This document shows, piece after piece, positions 39,075 to 46,535 of a stretch of DNA of 64,000 nt. The stretch lies in contig NZ_AMWJ02000002.1 of NCBI RefSeq assembly GCF_000319305.2, positions 2,246,001-2,310,000 of the forward strand. The letters are read 5' to 3'. Position 1 is the stretch's first letter. Each line of letters starts with the position of its first letter. The stretch is from Pseudomonas bharatica CSV86. Lineage in GTDB: Bacteria; Pseudomonadota; Gammaproteobacteria; Pseudomonadales; Pseudomonadaceae. A program made the translations under genes and the position numbers. The notes below the pieces were generated by a model that made no database searches, was not told the DNA's origin, and was given only the letters and a program-made list of their open reading frames with translations.

Positions 39075-39720
39075 GTTGCAGCCTCCGTTCCAGGCGGCTC
39101 AGCAGCAGCGACAGCGGGAGGAACAGCAGGACGCAGATCAGCGTCATCACCGCGAGCATTTCGTAGGTCTTGTAGTACAGGGCGATATAGCTCTTGGTGG
39201 TGTAGAGAATCTCCGGCACCGCCACCGCCGAAACCACCGTGGTTTCCTTGAGCAGGAAGATGAAATTGGCGAACAGCGCCGGCAGGCTCAGCAGGCCGGC
39301 CTGGGGCAGGATCACATGGCGCAGCAGCTGCAGTTCGGAAAGGCCGATGGAGCGCCCGGATTCCAATTGCGCTACCGGTACCGCCTCGACACCGGCACGC
39401 AGGACCTCGGTGAGGTAGGCGCCGCCGAGGAAGGTCATGGTGATGATGGCGGCAGCGAAACCGGAAATCTTCACGCCCAGGGCAGGCAGGGCGAAATACA
39501 CAAAGAACAGCTGGATCAACAGCGGTGTATTGCGCGCCAGCTCCACGTACAGGGCGACCAGGCGGTGCAGGACGGGGATGCGGTAGAGCAGGATCGGCGC
39601 ATTGATCAGCGCAACCACCAGCGAGGTGGCAATGGCAATCAGGCCCACCTGCAGGGTTACGCCCACGGCCTTGAGAAAAGCCGGGAGCGTGCTGAGGATG
39701 AAGGCGAAATCGAAGGTCAT
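39055..39720 (-). CDS. Amino-acid ABC transporter permease (first)
   Basis: A 221-residue HisQ/GlnP-type permease; ELARNTPLLIQLFFVYF and SGRSIGLSELQLLRHVILPQAG are the characteristic segments. It is the first gene of the operon permease-permease-ATPase-binding protein. The AT-rich stretch upstream (39800-39850) is its likely promoter region. Confidence 0.9.
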   Translation of the reverse strand: MTFDFAFILSTLPAFLKAVGVTLQVGLIAIATSLVVALINAPILLYRIPVLHRLVALYVELARNTPLLIQLFFVYFALPALGVKISGFAAAIITMTFLGGAYLTEVLRAGVEAVPVAQLESGRSIGLSELQLLRHVILPQAGLLSLPALFANFIFLLKETTVVSAVAVPEILYTTKSYIALYYKTYEMLAVMTLICVLLFLPLSLLLSRLERRLQHGQFGS

Positions 39721-39975
39721 GAACTGGTCTTTCCCGGACCGGCCCGGGGTAGACGGGCGCTTGCTGACTTGGGGCGAGGCGGATAGCCTCAGTGGGAAAG
39801 ACTCTAAGGGTATAAAAATAAATTTTTAAATACCGTTATCGAATATGTATAGCACTCAAATCGCGCCCTTCCCGCGCCCCCAATGAGACCGGCCTCACCC
39901 GCGATACGTCCGGTTAATTCATTACCTTGATCGCGCGTGAATTTGGACGGTCCAAGCGTCTGGCAGCATGAACGG
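39721..39975 (-). promoter_or_regulatory. Upstream region of the amino-acid ABC operon
   Basis: This stretch has no gene. The segment 39808-39850 is very AT-rich. Read on the minus strand it runs CATATTCGATAACGGTATT and ends in TTTTTATACC, a plausible -10. A similar arrangement (CATATTC then an AT tract ending TTTTTTATAC) precedes the sfnB-like operon. Confidence 0.45.
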
Positions 39976-40376
39976 CTAGTGCAGGTAGGGATAAATACCC
40001 TGGAGAAACTGGCGCAAGTTCGGGTCCTGGCTCGAGAGAGGCTCTATCAGCGCGTAATCCCGTAATAAATTGTAATCTCCCCTTTGGAACGCTGCGCCTG
40101 GCATCCGCCCATGAGGACGCTGATTACGCATTGGCATCATTTCATTCATGATCCTGCGAAAAGATGTTACGCCACCGCGCTCCTTGACTATCACGTCAAC
40201 CGCCGCGTTGCTCCTCTGCTTGATCGCTTGCTTCAACTTCTCCTCATTTTCCAACGAAAGTTGGTTTACACGGCGCACCCGGGATTTGCTGAGCCGAAGA
40301 GATCGCCGGGGTTGAGCCACTGGAGAACGCTCGCGGACAGGTGGGAACACAGGCGACAATGCGCCCGTATTGGAGC
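39976..40376 (-). pseudogene. 3' part of RHS-core gene split by an IS element (Rhs3, C-terminal piece)
   Basis: Encodes the C-terminal domain (RRVNQLSLENEEKLKQAIKQ, RRIMNEMMPMRNQRPHG, LRQFLQGIYPYLH) of an RHS-core protein whose first half lies beyond the insertion. The reading frame is continuous with the 5' part once the IS and one copy of the 8-bp duplication are removed: 852 bases in total, 283 residues. The domain resembles that of Rhs6 (FLNGIY/FLQGIY ending, MP...RPH motif). In its present state it has no start signal of its own and is presumably silent. Confidence 0.8.
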
Positions 40377-40384
40377 CGGGTTCA
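40377..40384. repeat. Target-site duplication, left copy
   Basis: CGGGTTCA next to the left end of the IS; an identical copy lies at 41764-41771. Eight bases is a usual duplication size for IS256-family elements. Confidence 0.9.
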
Positions 40385-40411
40385 GATCGTGTCCCGGGAA
40401 GTGGTGTAACT
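40385..40411 (+). repeat. Left terminal inverted repeat of the IS256-family element
   Basis: 27 bases, a perfect reverse complement of 41737-41763. Confidence 0.92.
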
Positions 40412-40447
40412 GAACCAGCCGAAGGCGCCCTGCGGGCGAAAGAGGAT

Positions 40448-40515
40448 GGTCATCGTGGTTCTTGGCTAACGTTGAGTTTGCGGACTTAACCTTCACCAGA
40501 GAAACCACGATGACC
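40448..40515 (+). promoter_or_regulatory. Long-range hairpin sequestering the transposase start codon
   Basis: GGTCATCGTGGTT (40448-40460) is the exact reverse complement of AACCACGATGACC (40503-40515), which contains the transposase ATG. A transcript entering from outside would fold and hide the ribosome site. A transcript starting between the arms would not. Such anti-readthrough hairpins are known for several IS families. Confidence 0.6.
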
Positions 40516-41706
40516 AAGCCCACTATCGCATTGACCGAGTTGGTTGAGAAAGGGGCAGATGCTGATCTGCTCAAGCAAATGATCCAGTTCGTTGCCCAGC
40601 GCATGATGGAGTTCGATGTCGAAGGCCTGTGCGGTGCCGGCTTCGATGTCAAAAGCCCCGACCGGACAAACAGCCGCAATGGCTACCGTGACCGCCTGTG
40701 GCAGACCCGCGCCGGCGACGTCGACCTGAAGATCCCCAAGCTGCGCCAAGGCAGCTACTTTCCTGGCTTCCTCGAACCTCGACGCACCGCCGAGAAGGCC
40801 ATGGCGGCGGTCATTCAGGAGGCCTACATCCAAGGCGTTTCTACACGCTCGGTCGACGAGCTGGTGAAGGCCATGGGCATGATCGGCATTTCCAAAAGCC
40901 AGGTGTCACGGTTGGCAGGCGAGATCGATGAACGCGTTCACGCGTTCCTTGATCGCCCGCTTGAAGGTGACTGGCCCTATCTCTGGATTGATGCCACCTA
41001 CGTCAAGGTGCGGGAGGCCGGGCGCATCGTCTCGGTCGCCGTAATAATCGCCGTGGCCGTGAACACTGACGGTGGCCGCGAAGTCCTGGGCATGCGGGTT
41101 GGGCCATCGGAGGCCGAGCCGTTCTGGACAGACTTCCTGCGTAGCCTCATGCGACGTGGATTGCGGGGCGTGAAACTGGTCATCTCCGACGCCCACGAAG
41201 GTCTGAAGGCGGCCGTTTCCAAGGTCTTCAATGCAACCTGGCAACGCTGTCGCGTGCACTTCATGCGAAACGCCATGGCCCACGTCGGCAAAGGTCAGCG
41301 CACCATGGTCGCGGCGCTGCTACGTACGGTTTTCGCCCAAGACAGCCGTGCCGAATGCCATCAGCAATGGCGTTTGGTCGCTGATCAGCTGCGCGAAAAA
41401 TATCCCAAGATCGCGACGCTCATGGATGGCTGTGAGGATGAAGTATTGGCGCACATGGCATTTCCAAAGGCACACCGCCAGCAGTTGCACAGCACCAACC
41501 CACTCGAACGGCTCAACGCCGAGATCAAACGCCGCACCGATGTTGTAGGGATTTTTCCCAACGATCCGGCCATCACGCGTCTGGTAGGCGCAATGCTGCT
41601 GGAGCAGAACGACGAGTGGTGCCTGCAACGACGTTACATGCAGTTGGAGGCCTTTGAAGCAGTCAGCGATAATCCACAGGCCAAGCTGTCGGCCGTGATC
41701 AACTAA
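40510..41706 (+). CDS. IS256-family transposase
   Basis: A 398-residue mutator-type DDE transposase. Catalytic residues are visible as Asp161 (WIDATY), Asp227 (VISDAH) and Glu338 (NAEIKRR), together with the family segment C-X2-H in QRCRVHFMRN. ATG at 40510 is taken over an in-frame upstream start because it follows the element's own noncoding leader and gives the normal length. The gene is intact. Confidence 0.95.
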   Translation: MTKPTIALTELVEKGADADLLKQMIQFVAQRMMEFDVEGLCGAGFDVKSPDRTNSRNGYRDRLWQTRAGDVDLKIPKLRQGSYFPGFLEPRRTAEKAMAAVIQEAYIQGVSTRSVDELVKAMGMIGISKSQVSRLAGEIDERVHAFLDRPLEGDWPYLWIDATYVKVREAGRIVSVAVIIAVAVNTDGGREVLGMRVGPSEAEPFWTDFLRSLMRRGLRGVKLVISDAHEGLKAAVSKVFNATWQRCRVHFMRNAMAHVGKGQRTMVAALLRTVFAQDSRAECHQQWRLVADQLREKYPKIATLMDGCEDEVLAHMAFPKAHRQQLHSTNPLERLNAEIKRRTDVVGIFPNDPAITRLVGAMLLEQNDEWCLQRRYMQLEAFEAVSDNPQAKLSAVIN

Positions 41707-41736
41707 ACGGCAAACTCAGTGGCCAGAGCCATGATG

Positions 41737-41763
41737 AGTTACACCACTTCCCGGGACACGATC
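41737..41763 (-). repeat. Right terminal inverted repeat of the IS256-family element
   Basis: 27 bases, a perfect reverse complement of the left end; followed by the second CGGGTTCA duplication at 41764-41771. Confidence 0.92.
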
Positions 41764-42214
41764 CGGGTTCATGTCCCGCAGACAAGTTCAAGGGCTCCTG
41801 CTGCTCCGGCACAGACAGCAACCTGTCGGATCGCGATGCGATCTGTGTAGCCGAGGGCTGGACAGTGGCCCGTCTGGAAAGATCGAGAAGTACACCGGGA
41901 CCTGAATGGCGGGCTATATGCACAGTCGGCGCGGGTAGAGACGTCCTTCGATGCCACATTCCCGGCAAGACCGGCACGTGACCGCTAGGGTCGGCAAGAT
42001 TGACAGGGTCCCCTTTGCAGTAAGCGTAGGCATTGAGCCCACCTGCCCCGAATGGGCTCCAACTGTCCGGCTGGATAAACATCATCAGCAACGGGCTGTA
42101 GGCACGATAACCTTTGCCCAAGAGACAGTGACCGGTCCAGGACTCGAACAACTCACCATTGAAAGCGAGCGAAGCCTTGGGCAGATGCCGTGTGCCCGGT
42201 TCTTTCATCGTCAT
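41764..42214 (-). pseudogene. 5' part of RHS-core gene split by an IS element (Rhs3, N-terminal piece)
   Basis: Starts with ATG at 42214 behind an AGGTGA site and encodes the RHS core (AFNGELFESWTGHCLLGKGY, GGLNAYAYCKGDPVNLADPSGH) plus a linker. The frame runs through the IS end and stops at 41699 after about 20 foreign residues, so a truncated 171-residue protein could still be made. Promoter and dyad element are intact upstream. The native C-terminus lies at 39976-40376. Confidence 0.8.
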
Positions 42215-42246
42215 GATCCATCACCTGACTGGAGAATGGCCCAAGC

Positions 42247-42290
42247 GTATAACAGCGTGGCTGCGTCCATAACTGGTAGAAGTGTCAGGT
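42247..42290 (-). promoter_or_regulatory. Dyad element and -10 of Rhs3
   Basis: Plus-strand element CCATAACTGGTAGAAGTGTC and the following AGGT occupy 42267-42290; one arm is slightly degenerate. On the minus strand a TTATAC -10 candidate lies at 42247-42252, 14 bases beyond the element, the same offset as in the other copies. Confidence 0.7.
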
Positions 42291-42330
42291 CGCTTCGAAG
42301 TGCGGGTTCGTTCGCATGGCCTGACCACTG

Positions 42331-43203
42331 TCAGCGCCGAGATGCGCCGTTATGGCGCGGGTCAGCAGTAACTTTCCTCAAGGACCGATAGAACCTCATA
42401 TCTTTTTTGTTTCCTGCGGCTCGTGCCCTGGCCACTAGCCAATCGAGATGAAATTTTCGAAGCATGGGCGTTCCATGCTGTGTATCCATCGTGACAGCAC
42501 GCTCCCTCGCTGAAAGTGGTAATAGCCGGTACAACTCCTTCAAAACCGCGCTTTTGCTCCGATTTTCCTTAGAAAGTTCAAGGATGGCCTGCGTGTTTCG
42601 GGATTTAATCATGCCGGGAAGATTGTTAACTATTTTGTTGCGACGGTCCACGGCGCCCTGTTTGAGCCGATTACGAGCTCCCATGATGGGCGGCAAAGCT
42701 TCCGTGTGTGCCCCCGAAGACGCCAAGGCGGTACTCGATGTAGAGGCCAGAGGCGAAGATTGGGGAAATGGGGATGGCGGACGTGAGGGCGAAACGGCAG
42801 CCGGGGCAAGGCCTGTCGGTGAACTCCCCACTACCGCGGCAGGTACCATCACTGGTTGTTCAGGGAAGTTATCGAGCAGTGGGAAGTCTTGCATGCTCGC
42901 CGTAAAAGGGCTGCCAGGCCTGCTGTGATTAGGGCTGGGAGGTGGCTGGATCCACCGGAAATTCCACGGCCTCGAACTCGGGAACGGCATATGACCGGTA
43001 GGATCGGCAGCATTGACCGGATCCCCCTTGCAATAAGCATAGGCATTGAGCCCACCCGCCCCGAACGGGCTCCAGCTGTCCGGCTGGATAAAGATCATCA
43101 GCAAGGGGCTGTAGGCGCGATAGCCGTTGCCGAGCAGGTAATGGCCGGTAGTGGGCTCGAACAGCTCACCGTTGAAACCGAGCACGGTTTTTGGCGTATG
43201 CAT
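42331..43203 (-). CDS. Short RHS-core protein (Rhs4)
   Basis: A 290-residue protein: RHS core at residues ~8-75 (GFNGELFEPTTGHYLLGNGY, GGLNAYAYCKGDPVNAADPT), a Pro/Ser-rich linker (~75-175), and a helical, basic C-terminal domain (~185-290) with NTQAILELSKENRSKSAVLK, ELYRLLPLSARERA and FYRSLRK. The same C-terminal family occurs in Rhs5, Rhs7 and Rhs8. The first half is nearly identical at the DNA level to Rhs5. No signal peptide and no YD repeats. Its function is not established. Confidence 0.82.
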   Translation of the reverse strand: MHTPKTVLGFNGELFEPTTGHYLLGNGYRAYSPLLMIFIQPDSWSPFGAGGLNAYAYCKGDPVNAADPTGHMPFPSSRPWNFRWIQPPPSPNHSRPGSPFTASMQDFPLLDNFPEQPVMVPAAVVGSSPTGLAPAAVSPSRPPSPFPQSSPLASTSSTALASSGAHTEALPPIMGARNRLKQGAVDRRNKIVNNLPGMIKSRNTQAILELSKENRSKSAVLKELYRLLPLSARERAVTMDTQHGTPMLRKFHLDWLVARARAAGNKKDMRFYRSLRKVTADPRHNGASRR

Positions 43204-43242
43204 GATGTTCTGGCCTTTTATTGTTTACTGTCCAGCACAAGC

Positions 43243-43286
43243 GTATAACAGCCTGGGTTCGCCCATAACTGGTAGAACTGTCAGGT
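43243..43286 (-). promoter_or_regulatory. Dyad element and -10 of Rhs4
   Basis: The element occupies 43263-43286 (core CTGGTAGAACTGTCAG on the plus strand). A minus-strand TTATAC lies at 43243-43248, exactly 14 bases from the element. Confidence 0.72.
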
Positions 43287-43348
43287 TGCATAAGCGTCAC
43301 TTTGACGCGTGATCCTCTCGCTTCCCGACATCGCTATCTGTTTTACCC

Positions 43349-44199
43349 CTAGTCAGTAAGGGCCCGCAGCGCCCGATAGAAATCTGCATCGTTACGGTTA
43401 CTACTAATCTGTGCATCCTTCTCTAACCGCATGAGATGCCATGTTTGAAGCAAGATGCGTCCCGTGGGACACGTCGTGTAGAAGCACGCATCTGCGAGGT
43501 AAGCGGGAGATCCTCATACAACCCCTGCAAAACCGCCACTCTATGTTCTTTACCTCTAACAGCAAGGTTTTTGATACCCGTTGCGTCTCTTGAAGCAAAC
43601 AAGCCGGGGATTGCATCCGCTATGTCACGTTTCATCTTCTCCCTCGCCAGTTTATTTTTCTCTGTCTTTCTCTTCTGAGTAGCAGGCCGCAAGCGTTTCT
43701 TGCGTGGAACCGAAGACGCCAAGGCCCGGCTTGATGACGAGGCAACAGGCGAAGATTGGGGAAATGGGGATGGCGGACGTGAGGGCGAAACGGCAGCCGG
43801 GGCAAGGCCTGTCGGTGAACTCCCCACAACTGCGGCAGGTACCATTACTGGTTGTTCAGGAAAGTTATCGAGCAGTGGGAAGTCTTGCATGCTCGCCGTA
43901 AAAGGGCTGCCAGGCCTGCTGTGATTAGGGCTGGGAGGTGGCTGGATCCACCGGAAATTCCACGGCCTCGAACTCGGGAACGGCATATGACCGGTAGGAT
44001 CGGCAGCATTGACCGGATCCCCCTTGCAATAAGCATAGGCATTGAGCCCACCCGCCCCGAACGGGCTCCAGCTGTCCGGCTGGATGAAGATCATCAGCAA
44101 GGGGCTGTAGGCGCGATAGCCGTTGCCCAGCAGGCAGTGGCCGGTCGTGTGCTCGAACAGCTCGCCGTTGAAACCGAGCAAAGTCTTTAGCATAGGCAT
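43349..44199 (-). CDS. Short RHS-core protein with one-base frameshift near the C-terminus (Rhs5)
   Basis: ATG at 44199 gives MPMLKTLLGFNGELFE. Core and linker match Rhs4 almost base for base, then a Lys/Arg-rich helical domain follows (KLAREKMKRDIADAIPG, VAVLQGLYEDLPLTSQ). The uninterrupted frame ends at 43423 with unrelated residues. Adding one base at the run 43461-43463 restores the family C-terminus (LLQTWHLMRLEKDAQ, FYRALRALTD) and a TAG at 43349, for 283 residues. The open frame upstream of 44199 runs through the promoter and is not counted. Confidence 0.75.
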
Positions 44200-44256
44200 G
44201 ATGTTCTGGCCTTTCACCGGTATGCTCCTCTCCCCGAAATGGAGATTGGCACCAGC

Positions 44257-44300
44257 GTACAACAGCCTGGATTCGCCCATAACTGGCAGAACTGTCAGGT
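44257..44300 (-). promoter_or_regulatory. Dyad element and -10 of Rhs5
   Basis: The element occupies 44277-44300 (core CTGGCAGAACTGTCAG; arms match at six of seven positions). A minus-strand TTGTAC lies at the conserved offset, 44257-44262. Confidence 0.7.
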
Positions 44301-44407
44301 TGCAGCGGGGTGGCAAGGGCGATAAGGCCCACCTGCCGGGAACGCCCACGGTCTTTATAAAGGCCGGCTCGGGCTGGTGGCGCCGACTGCACCTTGCGCT
44401 GATATTT

Positions 44408-45289
44408 TTAACGCGCTTTTTTAATGGCTTCGTAAATCCCGTTGAGAAACGTCCTTAGTCTCTCGTCATTTATTTGATTGACCAGGTTGCGCCGGTCCGC
44501 GAGCGTGAATTTGTACGACTCGTGCATTGGTCGACCCGTCGTATTGGGCATAAACACATTCAGCAACTTCCTCGAATAGTAGCCGTTACCGTACTTCCCT
44601 GAGTGCGTGGTGAAGGCTTTGGCATCCATTGTGGTTATCGCAGCGACCAGATTATCCTGAATCTCTTTCGCCAGCTTGGGGTTATGCTTATGGGACGGGT
44701 GTACCGGCAACTCACGGTTAGCACGAAGAACTAAAGGCTGGTCAATGACTGACGCCGGATAATCTGCCGGAGGAAGAAGCGATGGTGACCGGGGCCGCTG
44801 GACGGATGTAGACAAGAGTCGAGACGATGTCGGGGTGGGGGAAGCAGGCAATGATGTTCCACTGGACGAGGACGCACCCGCCCCCGCAAGAGGCGGATAC
44901 ACGGCCTCTGCTTGCGTATGCGGTGAGTCAAGGCCGAAGGCTTGGCTGTACGTTCTCTTGCCAAGCGCGATACGGGTGGTCGTCGCCTGGTGATTACCAT
45001 ACTCAAACCTTGCGCTCATCCAGCGTATCAACAATCGATTTTTCCAAGGGAAATGCCCAGTGGGATCGCAATGATTCACCGGATCACCAAGGCAGTAAGC
45101 GTAGGCATTGAGCCCACCCGCCCCGAACGGGCTCCAGCTGTCCGGCTGGATGAAGATCAACAACAACGGGCTGTAGCCACGATAACCTTTGCCCAGGAGA
45201 TAGTGACCGGTCCAGGACTCGAACAATTCGCCATTGAAACCGAGTGAAGCCTTGAGTGGATACCTTGAGTCCTGTTTATCCATCGTCAT
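44408..45289 (-). CDS. Short RHS-core protein with alternative C-terminal domain (Rhs6)
   Basis: A 293-residue protein starting at ATG 45289 (MTMDKQDSRYPLKASLGFNG). RHS core as in the other copies (GGLNAYAYCLGDPVNHCDPT), a Ser/Pro-rich linker, then a C-terminal domain of about 95 residues (KLAKEIQDNLVAAITTMDAK, LLNVFMPNTTGRPMHESYKF, LRTFLNGIYEAIKKAR). This domain pairs with that of Rhs3 rather than with Rhs4/5/7/8. Role unknown; no immunity-like gene follows. Confidence 0.82.
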   Translation of the reverse strand: MTMDKQDSRYPLKASLGFNGELFESWTGHYLLGKGYRGYSPLLLIFIQPDSWSPFGAGGLNAYAYCLGDPVNHCDPTGHFPWKNRLLIRWMSARFEYGNHQATTTRIALGKRTYSQAFGLDSPHTQAEAVYPPLAGAGASSSSGTSLPASPTPTSSRLLSTSVQRPRSPSLLPPADYPASVIDQPLVLRANRELPVHPSHKHNPKLAKEIQDNLVAAITTMDAKAFTTHSGKYGNGYYSRKLLNVFMPNTTGRPMHESYKFTLADRRNLVNQINDERLRTFLNGIYEAIKKAR

Positions 45290-45321
45290 GATCCACCACC
45301 TAAATGGAGATTGGCCCAAGC

Positions 45322-45365
45322 GTACAACAGCGTGGCTGCGTCCATAACTGGCAGAACTATCAGGT
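45322..45365 (-). promoter_or_regulatory. Dyad element and -10 of Rhs6
   Basis: The element occupies 45342-45365 (core CTGGCAGAACTATCAG). A minus-strand TTGTAC lies at 45322-45327, at the conserved 14-base offset. Confidence 0.7.
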
Positions 45366-45378
45366 ATGCCCTGACAGG

Positions 45379-45409
45379 AAAAAGGTGGGCCCGCATAGCG
45401 GCCCCACCT
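45379..45409 (-). terminator. Terminator of Rhs7
   Basis: Twelve-base arms with one mismatch (45383-45394 and 45398-45409) are followed on the minus strand by a T run. It lies about 90 bases past the Rhs7 stop and just before the Rhs6 dyad element. Confidence 0.75.
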
Positions 45410-45497
45410 CGGTTCAGCTTGACCGATGCATCAGAACACCGACAGTACCGCCCAGCTGTACCTCTTCTCGACGAAGTCCCTACCTCGTGCGAACTCT

Positions 45498-46343
45498 TCA
45501 CTGCAAAGGAAAAAAACCGTCTCGCAGGTTTGCATAGAATTCCGCTTTTTCAATACTGCCTTCCACTCGCGCTTGATCTTCCAGCCGCAAGAGATCCCCT
45601 CGTAGAAGTTTTGGAGCTCGCTTCCTTTCGCCGATCCCGGCCCTACGCTCGCCCGGGCTCCGCAGCAATCGCCAGCGCACCTCCCTTAAAACGGGAATTC
45701 TGCTTAAGGGCTTTTTGGACAGGTCAATGATACCCGCTGCGTCGTGAGAGAGAATCTTGCTTCCAATCTCCTTCTGCAGGCTCCGGTAATTGATTTTGTT
45801 ACGATAGGATCGCGGGACGACCCAAGGTCGGCCTGCGCTTCCCGCGGGAGTGGGCAACGCTGAGCTCGATGGATAAGGTTGGCGCGAAGGAGACGTCGGA
45901 CGTAAAGGCGAAGCGGGAGCCGGGGCAAGGCCTGTCGGTGAACTCCCCACGACCGCGGCAGGTGCCATCACTGGTTGTTCAGGGAAGTTATCGAGCAGTG
46001 GGAATTCTTGCCTCGCCGTAAAAGGGCTGCCAGGCCTGCTGTGATTAGGGCTGGGAGGTGGCTGGATCCACCGGAAATTCCACGGCCTCGAATTCGGGAA
46101 CGGCATATGACCGGTAGGATCGGCAGCATTGACCGGATCCCCCTTGCAATAAGCATAGGCATTGAGCCCACCCGCCCCGAACGGGCTCCAGCTGTCCGGC
46201 TGGATAAAGATCATCAGCAATGGGCTGTAGGCGCGATAGCCGTTGCCTAGCACGTAGTGGCCGGTCGTGGGCTCGAACAGCTCGCCGTTGAAACCGAGCA
46301 CGGTTTTTGGCGTATGCATGATGCTCTGGCCTTGTATTGTCAT
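45498..46343 (-). CDS. Short RHS-core protein (Rhs7)
   Basis: A 281-residue protein from ATG 46343 (MTIQGQSIMHTPKTVLGFNG); a second ATG eight codons on matches the Rhs4 start. Core and first linker half are nearly identical to Rhs4, while the second linker half (PTSPSRQPYPSS) matches Rhs8. The C-terminal domain (KILSHDAAGIIDLSKK, PVLREVRWRLLRSPGERR, KAEFYANLRDG) belongs to the Rhs4/5/8 family. The gene is therefore a mosaic of its neighbours. Confidence 0.82.
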   Translation of the reverse strand: MTIQGQSIMHTPKTVLGFNGELFEPTTGHYVLGNGYRAYSPLLMIFIQPDSWSPFGAGGLNAYAYCKGDPVNAADPTGHMPFPNSRPWNFRWIQPPPSPNHSRPGSPFTARQEFPLLDNFPEQPVMAPAAVVGSSPTGLAPAPASPLRPTSPSRQPYPSSSALPTPAGSAGRPWVVPRSYRNKINYRSLQKEIGSKILSHDAAGIIDLSKKPLSRIPVLREVRWRLLRSPGERRAGIGERKRAPKLLRGDLLRLEDQARVEGSIEKAEFYANLRDGFFPLQ

Positions 46344-46376
46344 GGTCCATTGTCTGAAATGGAGAATGGCCCAAGC

Positions 46377-46420
46377 GTATAACAGCGTGGCTGCGTCCAT
46401 AACTGGCAGAACTATCAGGT
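46377..46420 (-). promoter_or_regulatory. Dyad element and -10 of Rhs7
   Basis: The element occupies 46397-46420 (core CTGGCAGAACTATCAG). A minus-strand TTATAC lies at 46377-46382, 14 bases from the element. Confidence 0.72.
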
Positions 46421-46433
46421 ATGGCCTGAGAGG

Positions 46434-46464
46434 AAAAAGGTGGGGCCGCATAGCGGCCCCACCT
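46434..46464 (-). terminator. Terminator of Rhs8
   Basis: Perfect twelve-base arms AGGTGGGGCCGC (46438-46449) and its complement (46453-46464), followed on the minus strand by a T run. It lies 72 bases past the Rhs8 stop. It is nearly the same sequence as the Rhs7 terminator, so the terminator travels with the cassette. Confidence 0.8.
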
Positions 46465-46535
46465 CGGTTCAGCTTGACCGACGCACCAGAACACCGGCAG
46501 TACCACCCTGCCGTACCTCTTCTCGATGGAAGTCC

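Larger units (their letters stand above)
40385..41763 (+). mobile_element. IS256-family insertion sequence (1379 bp)
   Basis: A complete element. Perfect 27-bp terminal inverted repeats at 40385-40411 and 41737-41763 (outer end GATCGTGTCCCGGGAAGTGG) enclose one intact transposase gene, with an 8-bp duplication CGGGTTCA on both sides. It is inserted into an RHS-core gene, with the transposase on the opposite strand. Identical inverted repeats and exact duplication suggest a recent insertion. Confidence 0.95.
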
